From NCBI GenBank assembly GCA_963798855.1, contig CAWCUU010000002.1, positions 806,001 through 870,000 on the forward strand: DNA of 64,000 nucleotides. Direction: 5' to 3'. This document shows positions 8,945-18,695 of the stretch, piece by piece. The position numbers and the translations under genes are program-made. Within the stretch, counting starts at the first letter, position 1. Every line of letters starts with the position of its first letter. Source of the stretch: CAWCUU01 sp963798855 (lineage in GTDB: Bacteria; Gemmatimonadota; Gemmatimonadetes; Longimicrobiales; RSA9). Below the pieces are notes generated by a model, which searched no databases, was not told the DNA's origin, and was given only the letters and a program-made list of their open reading frames with translations.

Positions 8945-9341
8945 CGCGTCCGGCCACCGCCCTCGACCGCCGACGGTGCGCAATCGGGGGTCAGGTACCT
9001 CCCGTGGCGCTCGCGTCCGTCACGGATTGAGGATCCCCTTCTTTCCGAGGTGAGGCGACCGATGGGGCTGTTCGCCGAACGATAGTGGAACGCGGCAGCC
9101 GCATGCCCGCGCAACGGCCTGCGAGCGGATGTGGATTTCGACGGATCCGAAGGAGAGCGCGAGGGACTGCGGCGCCAGCGAGTTGGCGGTTCACCAATTC
9201 CGCTCGAGTACGTCGAGCGTAGTCTGCAACAGAAGCGGCAGGAGTTCAGGGAAAAGGGCGGGGAGATCGATGTCGAGCCATGGTTGGCTCCCTCGGAGAG
9301 GTTCAGCGTATCCATTCAGCAGCCGCACCCGGAGCTCTCGT
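8945..9341. other. Intergenic stretch before the FG-GAP gene
   Basis: About 400 bases with no convincing gene. One plus frame (about 9131-9310) contains a short protein-like segment (IPLEYVERSLQQKRQEF) but has no family I recognise and is overlapped by equally plausible open frames on both strands. GC content falls towards the 3' end as the atypical FG-GAP gene begins. A ribosome site (GGAG, 9331-9334) closes the region. Confidence 0.4.
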
Positions 9342-11414
9342 ATGCGACCCGTCGAATACGCTCGCACTGCCAGCGCACGCATGGCTCATACGCTCATGTG
9401 CTTGTGCGCCTCCGGGCTTTCGCCCGGCTGCAGCGAACCAGCGCCATTACACACCGGCGCTGATTTCGTCGGGCGTGCGCTTCCCTCAACCATGTATCTA
9501 GACGATATGGGTGTCGCTGACATCAATGATGATGGCTGGTTGGATATATACACCACTAACCATCAGGCGAGACCGTTGATGCTGATCAATCGGCCGGGGG
9601 GCGAATTCAAAGACGACGTGCTTAGTTTGCATCTGGGCACCGCCCGCGACTATGCTGGAACGGATCCGACTTTCGAGAATCCAGAACCGGTCTTTTCTAG
9701 AGCGGGACTCTATATTTATTGGCATGTTGACGAGCTGATCGTTCGCTCGCACCGTATCCCCAACTCGAGACCGGCCTCCGGAACGATCTTCGTTCGCCCG
9801 GAGGAGATCGCCGAAACGGCGGGTCCGGTGACGATCAAGGAACATCAGTCGATTCCGGCGGTCCCGTCGGGACAGAAAACGCTCGGCTTCGTCATGTCAG
9901 GATCCAGCACCCTCACGATCAAGTCATCTCGCAACTACTACTACTCTCCGGGATTCGAGATCAAGGATACGTGGCCTCTCGATGCAATCTACATGGGCTC
10001 AGAGGGAGCACATCCGGTCGGCCATAGTTTCAAGTTCTCGGAGAGCGATCGGCACGGTATGGCCTGGTTCGACTTGAACGATGACGGCGCGACCGACGTC
10101 GTGATTGCCAACGGCGGCCAGGGCGGCCGGATCAGGGGCCGGGTCGAGGAAGGGTCTGGCTCCTATCAGGTCCTCTTGCGGAAGGGTACTCTGTTCAGGG
10201 AGAGTTTCCCGTATGCTGGCTTGTCGCACTATGGATGTCCTGCCCGTCAGATCTCGATCGTCGATCCCGACAGGGATGATGATCTCGACCTCTACGTGGT
10301 GTGCGGCCGCGGATCCCAGCAGGCGCACCAGTTTTTTCAACAAGCTGCTGATGCTGGTTTCAAAGAGCTAGCGGTTGCTAAAGGCTTGGGAGCAAAGAAC
10401 GGTGGATTGTCAACGTGGTTGGACGCGGATGGTGACGGTGATATGGATTTGTTCTGGACCACCAGGCGCGAAACGTGGCTATATAGGAACCAGAATGGCC
10501 ATTTCGATGCGGAACGGGTGGGCAGGCTGCGAGCCGCAGCGCGGCAGATCTCCAAGGCGGATTACGATGGCGATGGCGATCTCGACATTTATCTTGCTGC
10601 ACCCAACGGAAGTAGCTTACTGATAGGCAAAAGCGGTGGTTTCGATATAGTGGAGCCGGAGCGCCTGGGGCTACCGCAGGACGCGGTCTGCGGGAACTGG
10701 GTAGACTACAACAATGATGGCCTTCCGGACTTGCATGCGCTGCCGGGCGGCGTCTTCGAGCAGCGAGCGGATCGTAGATTCTACAGGGTGGGGCTTCTCG
10801 GAACGCCGGACCGACCGAGTTCTGCGTTTTGCATCTGGTTCGATTCGGACAACAATGGGTATCGTGACCTGCTCGTCGCGCTCCCACACAAGCCCAACTT
10901 GTTCAAGAGGATCGGTTCCACGATCGCTCAGCGAATAGGGAAGGAGGAGGTCTGGATCTCACAAAACCGGGTTCTCTCCTTCCTGAAAGGGGTGACGATT
11001 GGCCATTCGTTCTTCAAACCCGGAATCTGGGACCTCCGGCTGTATCAGGCGGTCGGAGGTGATCGGCACTGGCTCGAAGTGGGACTAATAGGGGCCCGAG
11101 GGAATCGGCCAGCGATCGGCGCGTCGGTCCGCGTGCGCGCGGCGGCCGCGACCCAGGTCCAGGTCGTCGGGCAGGCCGAAGGCTCCGTGCGATCCTCAGG
11201 GCACTATCGACTCTATTTCGGCCTCGGAGACGAAGGTCGTATCGACGGCGTGCAGGTGGTGTGGCCGGACGGCAGTGTACAGGAGATGGATGGGGTGGCG
11301 TCGGATCGGCTGCTGACGTTTCAGCAGGAGGACGCCAAGGAGCCCGCCGCGCACGACTCCGGTCGAGGGGTTCGACCGCTATCGGCAGCGAATGACCGAC
11401 TGGAGCACCGCTAA
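9342..11414 (+). CDS. Secreted FG-GAP/VCBS repeat protein with ASPIC/UnbV domain (CRTAC1-like)
   Basis: About 690 residues. Seven calcium-loop repeats are spread through the protein, for example DINDDGWLDIY near 60, DLNDDGATDVV near 244, DADGDGDMDLF near 361, DYDGDGDLDIY near 406 and DSDNNGYRDLL near 500. They are consistent with a beta-propeller. The C-terminus is an ASPIC/UnbV domain (GARGNRPAIGASVRV to VVWPDGSVQE, about 583-655). The frame opens at 9129, but the ATG at 9342 has GGAG seven bases upstream and gives a short N-terminus with a lipobox-like LSPGC, suggesting a lipoprotein. Codon choice and base composition are visibly more AT-rich than in the neighbours, hinting at separate origin. 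Role unknown; the family is extracellular and often adhesive or glycan-associated. Confidence 0.85.
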   Translation: MRPVEYARTASARMAHTLMCLCASGLSPGCSEPAPLHTGADFVGRALPSTMYLDDMGVADINDDGWLDIYTTNHQARPLMLINRPGGEFKDDVLSLHLGTARDYAGTDPTFENPEPVFSRAGLYIYWHVDELIVRSHRIPNSRPASGTIFVRPEEIAETAGPVTIKEHQSIPAVPSGQKTLGFVMSGSSTLTIKSSRNYYYSPGFEIKDTWPLDAIYMGSEGAHPVGHSFKFSESDRHGMAWFDLNDDGATDVVIANGGQGGRIRGRVEEGSGSYQVLLRKGTLFRESFPYAGLSHYGCPARQISIVDPDRDDDLDLYVVCGRGSQQAHQFFQQAADAGFKELAVAKGLGAKNGGLSTWLDADGDGDMDLFWTTRRETWLYRNQNGHFDAERVGRLRAAARQISKADYDGDGDLDIYLAAPNGSSLLIGKSGGFDIVEPERLGLPQDAVCGNWVDYNNDGLPDLHALPGGVFEQRADRRFYRVGLLGTPDRPSSAFCIWFDSDNNGYRDLLVALPHKPNLFKRIGSTIAQRIGKEEVWISQNRVLSFLKGVTIGHSFFKPGIWDLRLYQAVGGDRHWLEVGLIGARGNRPAIGASVRVRAAAATQVQVVGQAEGSVRSSGHYRLYFGLGDEGRIDGVQVVWPDGSVQEMDGVASDRLLTFQQEDAKEPAAHDSGRGVRPLSAANDRLEHR

Positions 11415-11575
11415 GGTCCGATCGCGCGAGGCGAGCTGAGCGAGGAGCGGCCGCCGGGGATCTGAGCATCCGCCATCGCTTCGCCCTGCACCGGGACCGG
11501 GACCCCGCTCGCCCGATCCGTGGCGCGAGGCGCTGGAGCGCTCGTTCGGAGACCGGCGACGCGCGTCAGGGGCGA

Positions 11576-11734
11576 TCAGAAGATCGTGTAGATGAACGGC
11601 GCGAGGGCGGACCCCTGCGCGAGCACGATGAGAGCGCCGATCAGCGCGAGCATGACGATGATGGGCAGCAGCCACCACTTCTTGCGGACCTTCAGGAAGT
11701 CCCAGATCTCAACCGCTATGCCGTGTCTGGCCAT
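11576..11734 (-). CDS. DUF5989 small membrane protein
   Basis: A 52-residue protein (start at 11734; an alternative ATG lies 12 bases upstream). It matches the DUF5989 pattern: a short amphipathic start, WDFLKVRKKWWLLP, one transmembrane helix (about 24-43) and the conserved tail QGSALAPFIYTIF. Proteins of this family sit directly downstream of SxtJ and carbamoyltransferase genes in many genomes, as they do here. Function is unknown; it is probably an accessory of the carbamoylation machinery at the inner membrane. Confidence 0.85.
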   Translation of the reverse strand: MARHGIAVEIWDFLKVRKKWWLLPIIVMLALIGALIVLAQGSALAPFIYTIF

Positions 11735-11766
11735 GGGGGTATGCATCCTCCGATCTGTCGTCGATC

Positions 11767-12192
11767 TCAGAACTGCCGTGTGAGGTCGCCCGCCCGGTTC
11801 CCTTCGGGGCGCCGCTTCCAATAGCTGCCCTCCTCGGGCGCGTGACGCAGGGCGTTGTGGCCGCTCAGGCGCAAGACCAGCGCGGTGGGGGTGAGCACCA
11901 GAAAGTAGACGACGCCCATGAAGATGGGGGTCGTCACCTTCGAAATCGCCTCGCCGAGCGCCATCCAGCGGCGCCTCACCGGCCCCAGCCGAGCCGGGAC
12001 GAGCAACCCGGCCAATATCAGGGCCAACCCGACGGCGCCGAGCACCACCACGGGAATTCGATGACCGCGCCAGAATGAGATCGCGGCCAGCACCAGAAAC
12101 GCGCCTCCGACGGTGAGTGCGAACTTGCGACCTTCGCCGGGCGTCAGTCGAGCGGAATCGTTTCTCTCCAATCCGCCTCCTCGTCCTGCCAC
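11767..12192 (-). CDS. SxtJ-family membrane protein
   Basis: A 141-residue protein with three to four hydrophobic helices (about 26-46, 49-67 and 88-108). The SxtJ-like middle is visible: VRRRWMALGEAISKVTTPI and GVVYFLVLTPTALVLR, followed by a charged C-terminus. SxtJ is named from the saxitoxin cluster and generally accompanies a NodU/CmcH-type carbamoyltransferase. Its 5' end overlaps the carbamoyltransferase gene by 49 bases, so the two are co-translated. Molecular function is not established; the gene trio is the main clue. Confidence 0.85.
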   Translation of the reverse strand: MAGRGGGLERNDSARLTPGEGRKFALTVGGAFLVLAAISFWRGHRIPVVVLGAVGLALILAGLLVPARLGPVRRRWMALGEAISKVTTPIFMGVVYFLVLTPTALVLRLSGHNALRHAPEEGSYWKRRPEGNRAGDLTRQF

Positions 12193-14090
12193 TCCGGCTG
12201 CTCCGCCTTCGAAAGCAGATACGGCCAGAGAACCAGGTAGTCCATGTTGGTCCGCATGAAGCAGCGGTAGGCGTCGGCCGGATCACAGACGATCGGCTCG
12301 CCGCGCACGTTGAAGGACGTGTTCACGAGAACGCCGCAACCGGTCCGGCGCTCGAACGCGAGCAGCAGGTCGTGGTACTCCGGGCTGTCCTCCCGCGCGA
12401 CCGTCTGGATGCGCGCGGAGTAGTCGACGTGGGTGACCGCCGGGATGTCGGAGCGCGGCTGGTTCAGTCGCTCGATCCCCCACAGCTCCCCCGAACCTGC
12501 CGCCGCCGGCAGCCGGCGCTCTTCTCGCACGTCGGCAACCAGCAGCATGTACGGCGAATCGACGTCGAGCTCGAAGTATTCGGACACGCGCTCCCGCAGC
12601 ACGCTCGGGGCGAATGGCCTGAAGCTCTCCCGGAACTTGATCTTCAGGTTCATGGTCCGTTGCATCGTGGCATTGCGGGGATCACCGAGTATGCTTCGGC
12701 CGCCCAGCGCCCGCGGACCGAACTCCATTCGTCCGGCAAACCAGCCCACGACGTTGCCTTCCGCAAGCAGCTCCGCCACCCGTTCGATCAGCTCGGCCCG
12801 GTCCACCCGCTCCCCAGGCGCGCCGCGAGCCCGCAGGAACGCCTCGACCGCCTTCGCAGAAAAGGATGGACCGAGATACGCGCCGCGCATGGAGTCGCGC
12901 TGCCGCGCGCCTTCGGCCGCACCCGCGCCGTTCGGCATGGCATGCACGCCAGCCGCGGCCACCGTGCGACGAGGGTGCTCCAGGTGACGGTGCCACGCGA
13001 GATACGCCACCCCGAGAGCACCACCGGCGTCCCCCGCCGCCGGCTGGATCCAGATCCGCTCGAACGGGCCTTCGCGCAGGATCCGGCCGTTGCCCACACA
13101 GTTCAGCGCGACGCCCCCTGCCAGGCAGAGGTTCTTTGCGCCGGTCTCCCGGTGCGCCGTCCGCGTCATGCGCAGCATCACCTCCTCGCACACGTCCTGG
13201 ACCGAGCGGGCGAGATCCATCTCCCGCTGCGTCAGCTTCGTCTCCGGACGACGTGGCGGCCCGCCGAACAACCGATCGAACCGCTCGCTCGTCATCGTGA
13301 GGCCGCCCAGGTAGTTGAAATACTCCTGATTGAGCCGGAACGAGCCGTCTTCGCGCAGATCCATTAGCTCGCCGAAGATCAGATCGACGTACTTCGGCTC
13401 GCCGTACGGCGCGAGGCCCATCACCTTGTACTCGCCGGAGTTCACCTTGAACCCCGTGTAATAAGTGAACGCGGAGTACAGCAGTCCGAGGGAATCGGGC
13501 CAGTGGAGCTCTCTCAGCAACTCGATCTCGCTGCCGCGTCCGATGCCGATCGACGCCGTCGCCCACTCGCCCACGCCATCCATCGTCACGATCGCCGCCG
13601 CCTCGAACGGCGACGGAAAGAAAGCGCTCGCCGCGTGCGACTCGTGGTGCTCCGCGTAGAGGACCTCCCCATCCCACTCCAGCTCGCTGCGGATCGTCCG
13701 ATCGATGAACAGCTTTTCCTTGATCCACAGCGGGCCGGCTTTCAGGAACGAGCGAAAGCCTCTCGGCGCGATCGCGAGATACGTCTCGAGAATGCGCTCG
13801 AACTTCAGCAGCGGCTTGTCGTAGAACGCGACGTAGTCCAGATCCGCCACGCCGATTCCACCCTCGCGGAGACAGTACGCCGCCGACCGCGCCGGAAAGG
13901 ATGCATCGCCCTTCACTCGGGTGAACCGCTCCTCCTGCGCCGCGGCTACGATCTCCCCGTTGCGCAGCAGACACGCGGCGCTGTCGTGATAGAAGGCCGA
14001 AAGGCCCAGGATGTGGACCGGTCCGCCCTCAGTCGCCGGGGTTCCTGCCAAACCCATCCGCTCGGCCGGGCTCCTTCCCGATCCGCTCAT
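12144..14090 (-). CDS. NodU/CmcH-type O-carbamoyltransferase
   Basis: A 648-residue enzyme that transfers a carbamoyl group from carbamoyl phosphate (via carbamoyl adenylate) to a hydroxyl. The N-terminal Kae1-like domain opens ILGLSAFYHDSAACLL and holds EERFTRVKGD and the metal-site histidines EHHESHAASAF. LAGGVALNCVGNGRI is the nucleotide loop. The C-terminal YrdC-like domain includes GRMEFGPRALGGRSIL and NTSFNVRGEPIVC. A GAGAGG ribosome site supports the ATG at 14090. It is first in a minus-strand operon with SxtJ and DUF5989. Its acceptor is probably a sugar of the glycan made by this cluster, though a nodulation-factor or antibiotic-like small molecule cannot be excluded. Confidence 0.93.
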   Translation of the reverse strand: MSGSGRSPAERMGLAGTPATEGGPVHILGLSAFYHDSAACLLRNGEIVAAAQEERFTRVKGDASFPARSAAYCLREGGIGVADLDYVAFYDKPLLKFERILETYLAIAPRGFRSFLKAGPLWIKEKLFIDRTIRSELEWDGEVLYAEHHESHAASAFFPSPFEAAAIVTMDGVGEWATASIGIGRGSEIELLRELHWPDSLGLLYSAFTYYTGFKVNSGEYKVMGLAPYGEPKYVDLIFGELMDLREDGSFRLNQEYFNYLGGLTMTSERFDRLFGGPPRRPETKLTQREMDLARSVQDVCEEVMLRMTRTAHRETGAKNLCLAGGVALNCVGNGRILREGPFERIWIQPAAGDAGGALGVAYLAWHRHLEHPRRTVAAAGVHAMPNGAGAAEGARQRDSMRGAYLGPSFSAKAVEAFLRARGAPGERVDRAELIERVAELLAEGNVVGWFAGRMEFGPRALGGRSILGDPRNATMQRTMNLKIKFRESFRPFAPSVLRERVSEYFELDVDSPYMLLVADVREERRLPAAAGSGELWGIERLNQPRSDIPAVTHVDYSARIQTVAREDSPEYHDLLLAFERRTGCGVLVNTSFNVRGEPIVCDPADAYRCFMRTNMDYLVLWPYLLSKAEQPEWQDEEADWRETIPLD

Positions 14091-14594
14091 TCCGTCAAAC
14101 CTCTCATCCGGATTGTGCGTCGAATCCCTTCATTGTCCAGCATCGCGGCAAGCCGCCGCAGACGAGCGCGTACCCACAGGCGAACGAGGACTTGAGACCG
14201 GAGACTTCGGGATCGGTGAGGCGAGCTCGACCGTCCGTAACCGATCCTGTCGTCGGGGCAAGATCAATACCCGATGTTCGCATCCACCCGCGCTTCCTAT
14301 CGTTCCAGGGCAGAGACGAACGAGTCGACTCGGTTCCGCGCGAGCCGAGCGAATCTCGGGAAGACTCTCCTCCGTTGCACGGATTCACCGGGTGCGCGGC
14401 CGTCGTCTGAGAAATGTGGCGCACGTGCAACATGGCCGAATGCAGCTTCCGCGTTATGATTCCGGGTGGGCGGTGCCCCTTTGACTCACGCCAGGCGCAA
14501 GTGCACCGGCTGCGGTCCAACCGCCGTGTCGAGGCACAGTACGTGCCGATCCTCGGTCTTTCGAGCGTTCCAAGAGCATCAAAGCGCAGGAAAA
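14091..14594. other. Divergent intergenic region between the carbamoyltransferase and SGNH genes
   Basis: About 500 bases between two divergent operons, so it should contain both promoters. It has no credible gene. Several frames are open but arginine/serine-rich. A TTGACT hexamer at 14481-14486 could be part of a -35 box for the rightward operon, but no good -10 follows at normal spacing, so I do not call a promoter. Confidence 0.4.
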
Positions 14595-15715
14595 ATGCGT
14601 CGAGAAGGAGTTAGGCTTGCGCTGAATCTCGGGCTGGTCTTGATCAGCGTGGTTTTGGTCGGTGTTGGCGCGGAGATGTTCTTTCGGGTATTTCCCGACT
14701 TCCTGCCGGCGGCAGCTCGAATGAGAGTGCACTGGAGCCAAGAAGGCACCACGGAGACACGACCGGACAGCTACATTGGGTTCTTGTACCCTCCGAACTC
14801 ACAGGGTCGGGTGACGAGTCGCGATTTTGATTTCTCGTACACGACCGATGCGCATGGCTTCCGCAATACCGGGCCATGGCCGGAGCGTGCGGACGTCGTC
14901 GCGGTGGGAGACTCGGAGGTGTTCGGCTGGGGGGTGAGCGCCGATTCGGCCTGGACGGCGCGGGTGTCCGGCAGCCTGAATGTCTGCGTCATGAACCTTG
15001 GGCTGCCCGGGATGGCGCCGACGCAGTACCTGCGGGTGTACGAGCGTTTCGGCTCGGCGCTGCGGCCGAGGGTGGTCCTGTTCGGACTGTTCCCCGGAAA
15101 CGATCTCACGGATGAGCGGGAGTTCGACAGCTGGCTGGCCGCGGGGTCCCCGGGGAATTTCTCCACGTGGAAGTTCAATCATGGCGCGTCGCCCGGTCTC
15201 GTGAAGCGGTTCATGGAACACAGCTATCTCTACTGGCTCGCGCGCGAAGGGATGACGGGGAATCGCGACAACGAGTCTGTGAAGCCTGTCCGCTTCGCCG
15301 ATGGAAGCCGGATCCGTTTCGCGCCGGTGTTTCTTTCCCGCCAGGCGGGGTTGGCGCGGCCGGACAGGCCCGAGTTCAAGCGGGTGATGCAGGTGGTGGA
15401 TGAGACGCGGGCGCTGGCTGAACGGGATTCCGCCGCATTCCTGGTACTGCTGTTTCCGACGAAGGAGGAGGTCTACCTGCCGCTTCGAGGAGACAGTGTC
15501 CCGCCCGTGCTACCGGTGTTCGCGCACGCGCTCGCCGAGCAAGGCGTGCCGTACCTCGACCTCACTGTGCCGCTGCAGGAGGAGGCGCGGAAGGGGAAGC
15601 GGCTCTTCTTCGAAGTGGATGGCCATCCGGACGCGACGGGGTACCGCGTGATTGCCGACGCAGTGGTCACGCATCTCCGGCAGCACGCGGAGGAGTTCCA
15701 TTCTCGACGACTGAG
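14595..15715 (+). CDS. Membrane-anchored SGNH/GDSL-hydrolase-like protein
   Basis: About 370 residues. One N-terminal membrane anchor (about 8-26) is followed by an SGNH-like fold: VVAVGDSEVFGWGV (about 99-112) carries the block-I GDS serine, NLGLPGMAP resembles block II, and EVDGHPDATGYRVIAD near the end supplies the block-V Asp/His. Related proteins in exopolysaccharide clusters act as O-acetyl or acyl transferases/esterases. The start at 14595 has AGGA upstream. The frame has no stop of its own and runs on, unbroken, into the glycosidase gene to 17057. A single extra base near 15696-15700 would otherwise end it at the TGA at 15712-15714. The 3' end is therefore a best guess. Confidence 0.7.
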
Positions 15716-15778
15716 TTCGCCCGCTCGAAGGGGCGGGGGCGCACCGGGCCGGTCGCATCGTCGAGAAGGGACGGCAGG

Positions 15779-17057
15779 GACTTCCCGACGGGGTTCCTCT
15801 GGGGCTCGGCCACGGCCGGCCATCAGGTCGAGGGCGATAATCGGTCGAGCGACTGGTGGAGCTTCGAACACTCCGGACGACTGCCGCACATGTCGGGGGC
15901 CGCCTGCCGTCACTGGGAGCGTTTTGAGTCCGACTTCGATCTTGCTCGGGGTGCAGGGCAGAACGCGCATCGCCTCTCCATTCGAGTGGAGCCGGCTCGA
16001 GCCGGACGACGGACAGTGGGACTCCGAGGCGCTCCGACATTATGAGCGGGTCATCGAATCGCTGCGGGATCGTGGGATGGAGCCGGTGGTCACGCTCAAT
16101 CACTTCACGCTCCCGCACTGGGTCGCCTGCCGAGGGGGCTGGGCGAGCCCTCGGATCGTCGGCTGGTTCGCTCGCTACGTGGACCGGGTCGCCAGAGCCA
16201 TTGGCGATCGAGTCCGCTACTGGGTCACGTTGAACGAGCCGACGGTGCTCGTGAAGCACGCCTATGTAACGGGAGACTGGCCGCCGTGCCGGCGTCGAGC
16301 GTGGATGGCGGCCGCGCGAGCGTTCGTCAACATGGCTCGCGCTCATCGGCTCGCGCGCGAGCGGGTTCGGCAACAGGTGCCCTCGGCGCGCGTCGGATTC
16401 GCCCACAGCGCACCGGTCATAGAGCCGTGCGACGCCGATCGGCGTCTCGACCGGGCCGCCGCCTGGCTCCGCGACCTCGTGCTCAACCGCACGTTCTTCA
16501 TGCTTGTCGGCGCGTTGCCATGGCGCGCCGAGCCCCCATTCGACTTCGTCGGGCTCAATTACTACACGCGGACGGTCGTCCGTGGGGGTCGCGGCATCAT
16601 CCCGCTGGCGGGCAGGGAATGTCTGGCGGACCATCACCCCGACCGCGGTCCGCGAAGCGACACCGGATGGGAGATCTATCCCAGCGGACTGGGAAAGACG
16701 CTGCAGCGGTTTTCGGCGTTCGGCGTCCCGCTGCTGGTGACGGAGAACGGCGTGGCCACGACGGACGAGGCCCTGCGCGCCCGATTTCTGAGTGACCACC
16801 TCGCCCAGATCGCAGAGGCACTGGGACAGGGCATCGACGTGCGCGGATATTTCTACTGGAGCCTGATCGACAACTTCGAATGGGCGCTCGGTACCTCGCC
16901 GCGGTTCGGCCTCATCGGGGTCGATTTCGATACGCAGCAGCGGCTTCCGAGGCCCGCCCTCGAGCGGTACGGAGCCGCCTGCACCACGTATCGCGTGCCC
17001 GGCCCCACCGACCCCGGATCCGCGGACCGCGGATCGGATCCTCGACGGCTCGGGTGA
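15779..17057 (+). pseudogene. Frameshifted GH1 family beta-glucosidase
   Basis: The two halves of one glycoside hydrolase family 1 protein lie in different frames. The N-terminal part (FPTGFLWGSATAGHQVEG to AGQNAHRLSI) starts at 15779 in one frame. That frame reaches a stop at 16043-16045. The rest (EWSRLEPDDG onwards) continues in the next frame to 17057. An extra base at about 15980-15983 accounts exactly for the switch, because the family motif RLSI-EWSR is otherwise intact. The acid/base motif TLNEPT and the nucleophile motif VTENG are both present, with FYWSLIDNFEW at the C-terminus. No start codon is visible in the first frame. It could be a recent pseudogene or a sequencing/assembly indel. 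Confidence 0.85.
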
Positions 17058-17075
17058 AACTCCGCCGATAGCACC

Positions 17076-18695
17076 ATGAGCATCATCGACGCGAGAGACC
17101 TGGAGCCGGGTGCGCAGATCGCGACCGGAATCTGCATCGTCGGCGCCGGCGCCGCCGGGCTGACGCTCGCTGCCGCCCTCGATGGCCTGGCGGCAGACGT
17201 CTGCGTCGTCGAGAGCGGAGGCCTCGAGCCCGATCCCGATACACAGGCCCTGCACGATCTGACGAATCGGGGTTACCCGATTCGCGAGGACTTCATGTCT
17301 CGCGCCCGCTACTACGGCGGGAGCTGCAACCTCTGGGCAGGACGCTGCATGCGCTTCGCGGCAGGTGACATTGAGCAGCGGAGCTGGGTCCCCGAGAGCG
17401 GCTGGCCTCTGGAGTATCGAGAGCTCGCTCGATACTACCCGGCTGCCGGTCGCGCGTTGGGGCTTCCTGACGTCGAGCTGTTCGAGGCAGGCGGCTACCT
17501 CGACGATCTGACATCGGACGAGAGGGCGATCTACGGCGACGATTCGCTCGAACCGACCGTCTCTCTCTGGGCGAAGCGACCGACGCGGTTCGGCGCGGCG
17601 CATCGCGGCCGGCTCCGGCGCTCGCACAATATCCGGCTTCTGCTGCACGGAAATGTGACGAACATCCGACTCGACGATGCGTGCTGCCAAGTGACGGGCG
17701 TCGATGTAGCCACGCTGTCGGGCACTCACTTCCACGTCCGGGCCCGTGTCGTCGTGCTCGCCTGTGGCGGGATCGAGAATGCACGGCTGCTCCTGGTGTC
17801 GCGCTCCCAGCACCCGGCCGGCATTGGCAACGCCCATGACCTTGTCGGTCGCTACTTCATGGACCACCCGCGCGCGCTATACGGCAGGGTACGCCTCCAT
17901 GCCGGTGCGCGTCTGACCCTCCTGGAAGGGGTGCCGCGATCGGACGGGCGGGTCCAGCTCGGGATCGGTTTCTCGCGTGAAGCACAGCGACGGGAGCAAC
18001 TCCTTGACCACTATGCCACTCTGGAAGTCGAGCACTCCGAGTACACCGCGCGCCAGTATCAGTCGTTCATTCGCACCATGAAGGTCCTGCTGCGCCGCGG
18101 CTACGCCGGCAGTCGGTGGAACGTGGGACGTGCGAAGCTCGGCGACATAAGCGGGCTGCTTTACCTGCTGACGCCGCGCGAACTGGTGCCGCACTCGCTT
18201 TATCGTCTCTACTGGCGCGCGAGACGGGCAGCATCGCGGTGGAGGGCGGCGCCTCGCCGACGAGTCGTGGTCTACTTCTGCGAACAGCCGCCGGACCGGG
18301 ACAGCCGCCTCACGTTGAGCAGGGAACGGGATCGGTTGGGAGTTCAGCGGCTCGTCCTGAACTGGCGCGTGGGGCAGCCGGTGCGGGACTCGGTGTACCG
18401 GTTGCAGGCGCTGCTCAAGGCACGCCTCGAGCACACAGGGGTCGGCTTCTTGGAAGAGGGCACGGATGAAGTCAGGTTCACGGATGCCTCGCATCACATG
18501 GGAACGACGCGCATGAGCGCGAGTCCGGCTTCGGGCGTGGTGGACCCCAACGGGCGAGTCCACGGGGTTGCCGGCCTGTACGTCGCCGGCAGCTCGACCT
18601 TTCCGTCCGCGAGCAACAAGAATCCGACACTCACCATCGTCGCGCTCGCGCTGCGCCTGGCCGATCACCTGCGGGCCACGGAGCTGCGTGCTTGA
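17076..18695 (+). CDS. GMC-family FAD oxidoreductase of the glycan cluster
   Basis: A 539-residue flavoprotein. The FAD loop is CIVGAGAAGLTLA (about 24-36). A conserved YYGGSCNLWAGRCMRF segment follows the first third of the protein, and the C-terminal domain contains HHMGTTRMS and SNKNPTLTIVALALRLADH, which carry the catalytic His and Asn of GMC enzymes. It differs from the dehydrogenase in the first region: no subunit-3 partner and no CxxCxxC insert. It follows the glycosidase gene and overlaps the flippase start by four bases. Likely role: oxidation of a sugar or polyprenyl-linked intermediate during glycan assembly. Substrate unknown. Confidence 0.85.
   Translation: MSIIDARDLEPGAQIATGICIVGAGAAGLTLAAALDGLAADVCVVESGGLEPDPDTQALHDLTNRGYPIREDFMSRARYYGGSCNLWAGRCMRFAAGDIEQRSWVPESGWPLEYRELARYYPAAGRALGLPDVELFEAGGYLDDLTSDERAIYGDDSLEPTVSLWAKRPTRFGAAHRGRLRRSHNIRLLLHGNVTNIRLDDACCQVTGVDVATLSGTHFHVRARVVVLACGGIENARLLLVSRSQHPAGIGNAHDLVGRYFMDHPRALYGRVRLHAGARLTLLEGVPRSDGRVQLGIGFSREAQRREQLLDHYATLEVEHSEYTARQYQSFIRTMKVLLRRGYAGSRWNVGRAKLGDISGLLYLLTPRELVPHSLYRLYWRARRAASRWRAAPRRRVVVYFCEQPPDRDSRLTLSRERDRLGVQRLVLNWRVGQPVRDSVYRLQALLKARLEHTGVGFLEEGTDEVRFTDASHHMGTTRMSASPASGVVDPNGRVHGVAGLYVAGSSTFPSASNKNPTLTIVALALRLADHLRATELRA

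Noticed and set aside
12117..13367. 416-codon plus-strand open frame opposite the carbamoyltransferase
   Set aside because: The minus strand encodes a complete carbamoyltransferase with all motifs; the plus frame is an artefact of high GC.
14481..14486. TTGACT as a -35 promoter box
   Set aside because: No acceptable -10 hexamer at 16-18 bases; promoter motifs are not reliable for this lineage.
15510..17867. 785-codon minus-strand open frame across the GH1 and GMC genes
   Set aside because: The plus strand carries clear GH1 and GMC motifs throughout; the antisense translation has no recognisable motif.
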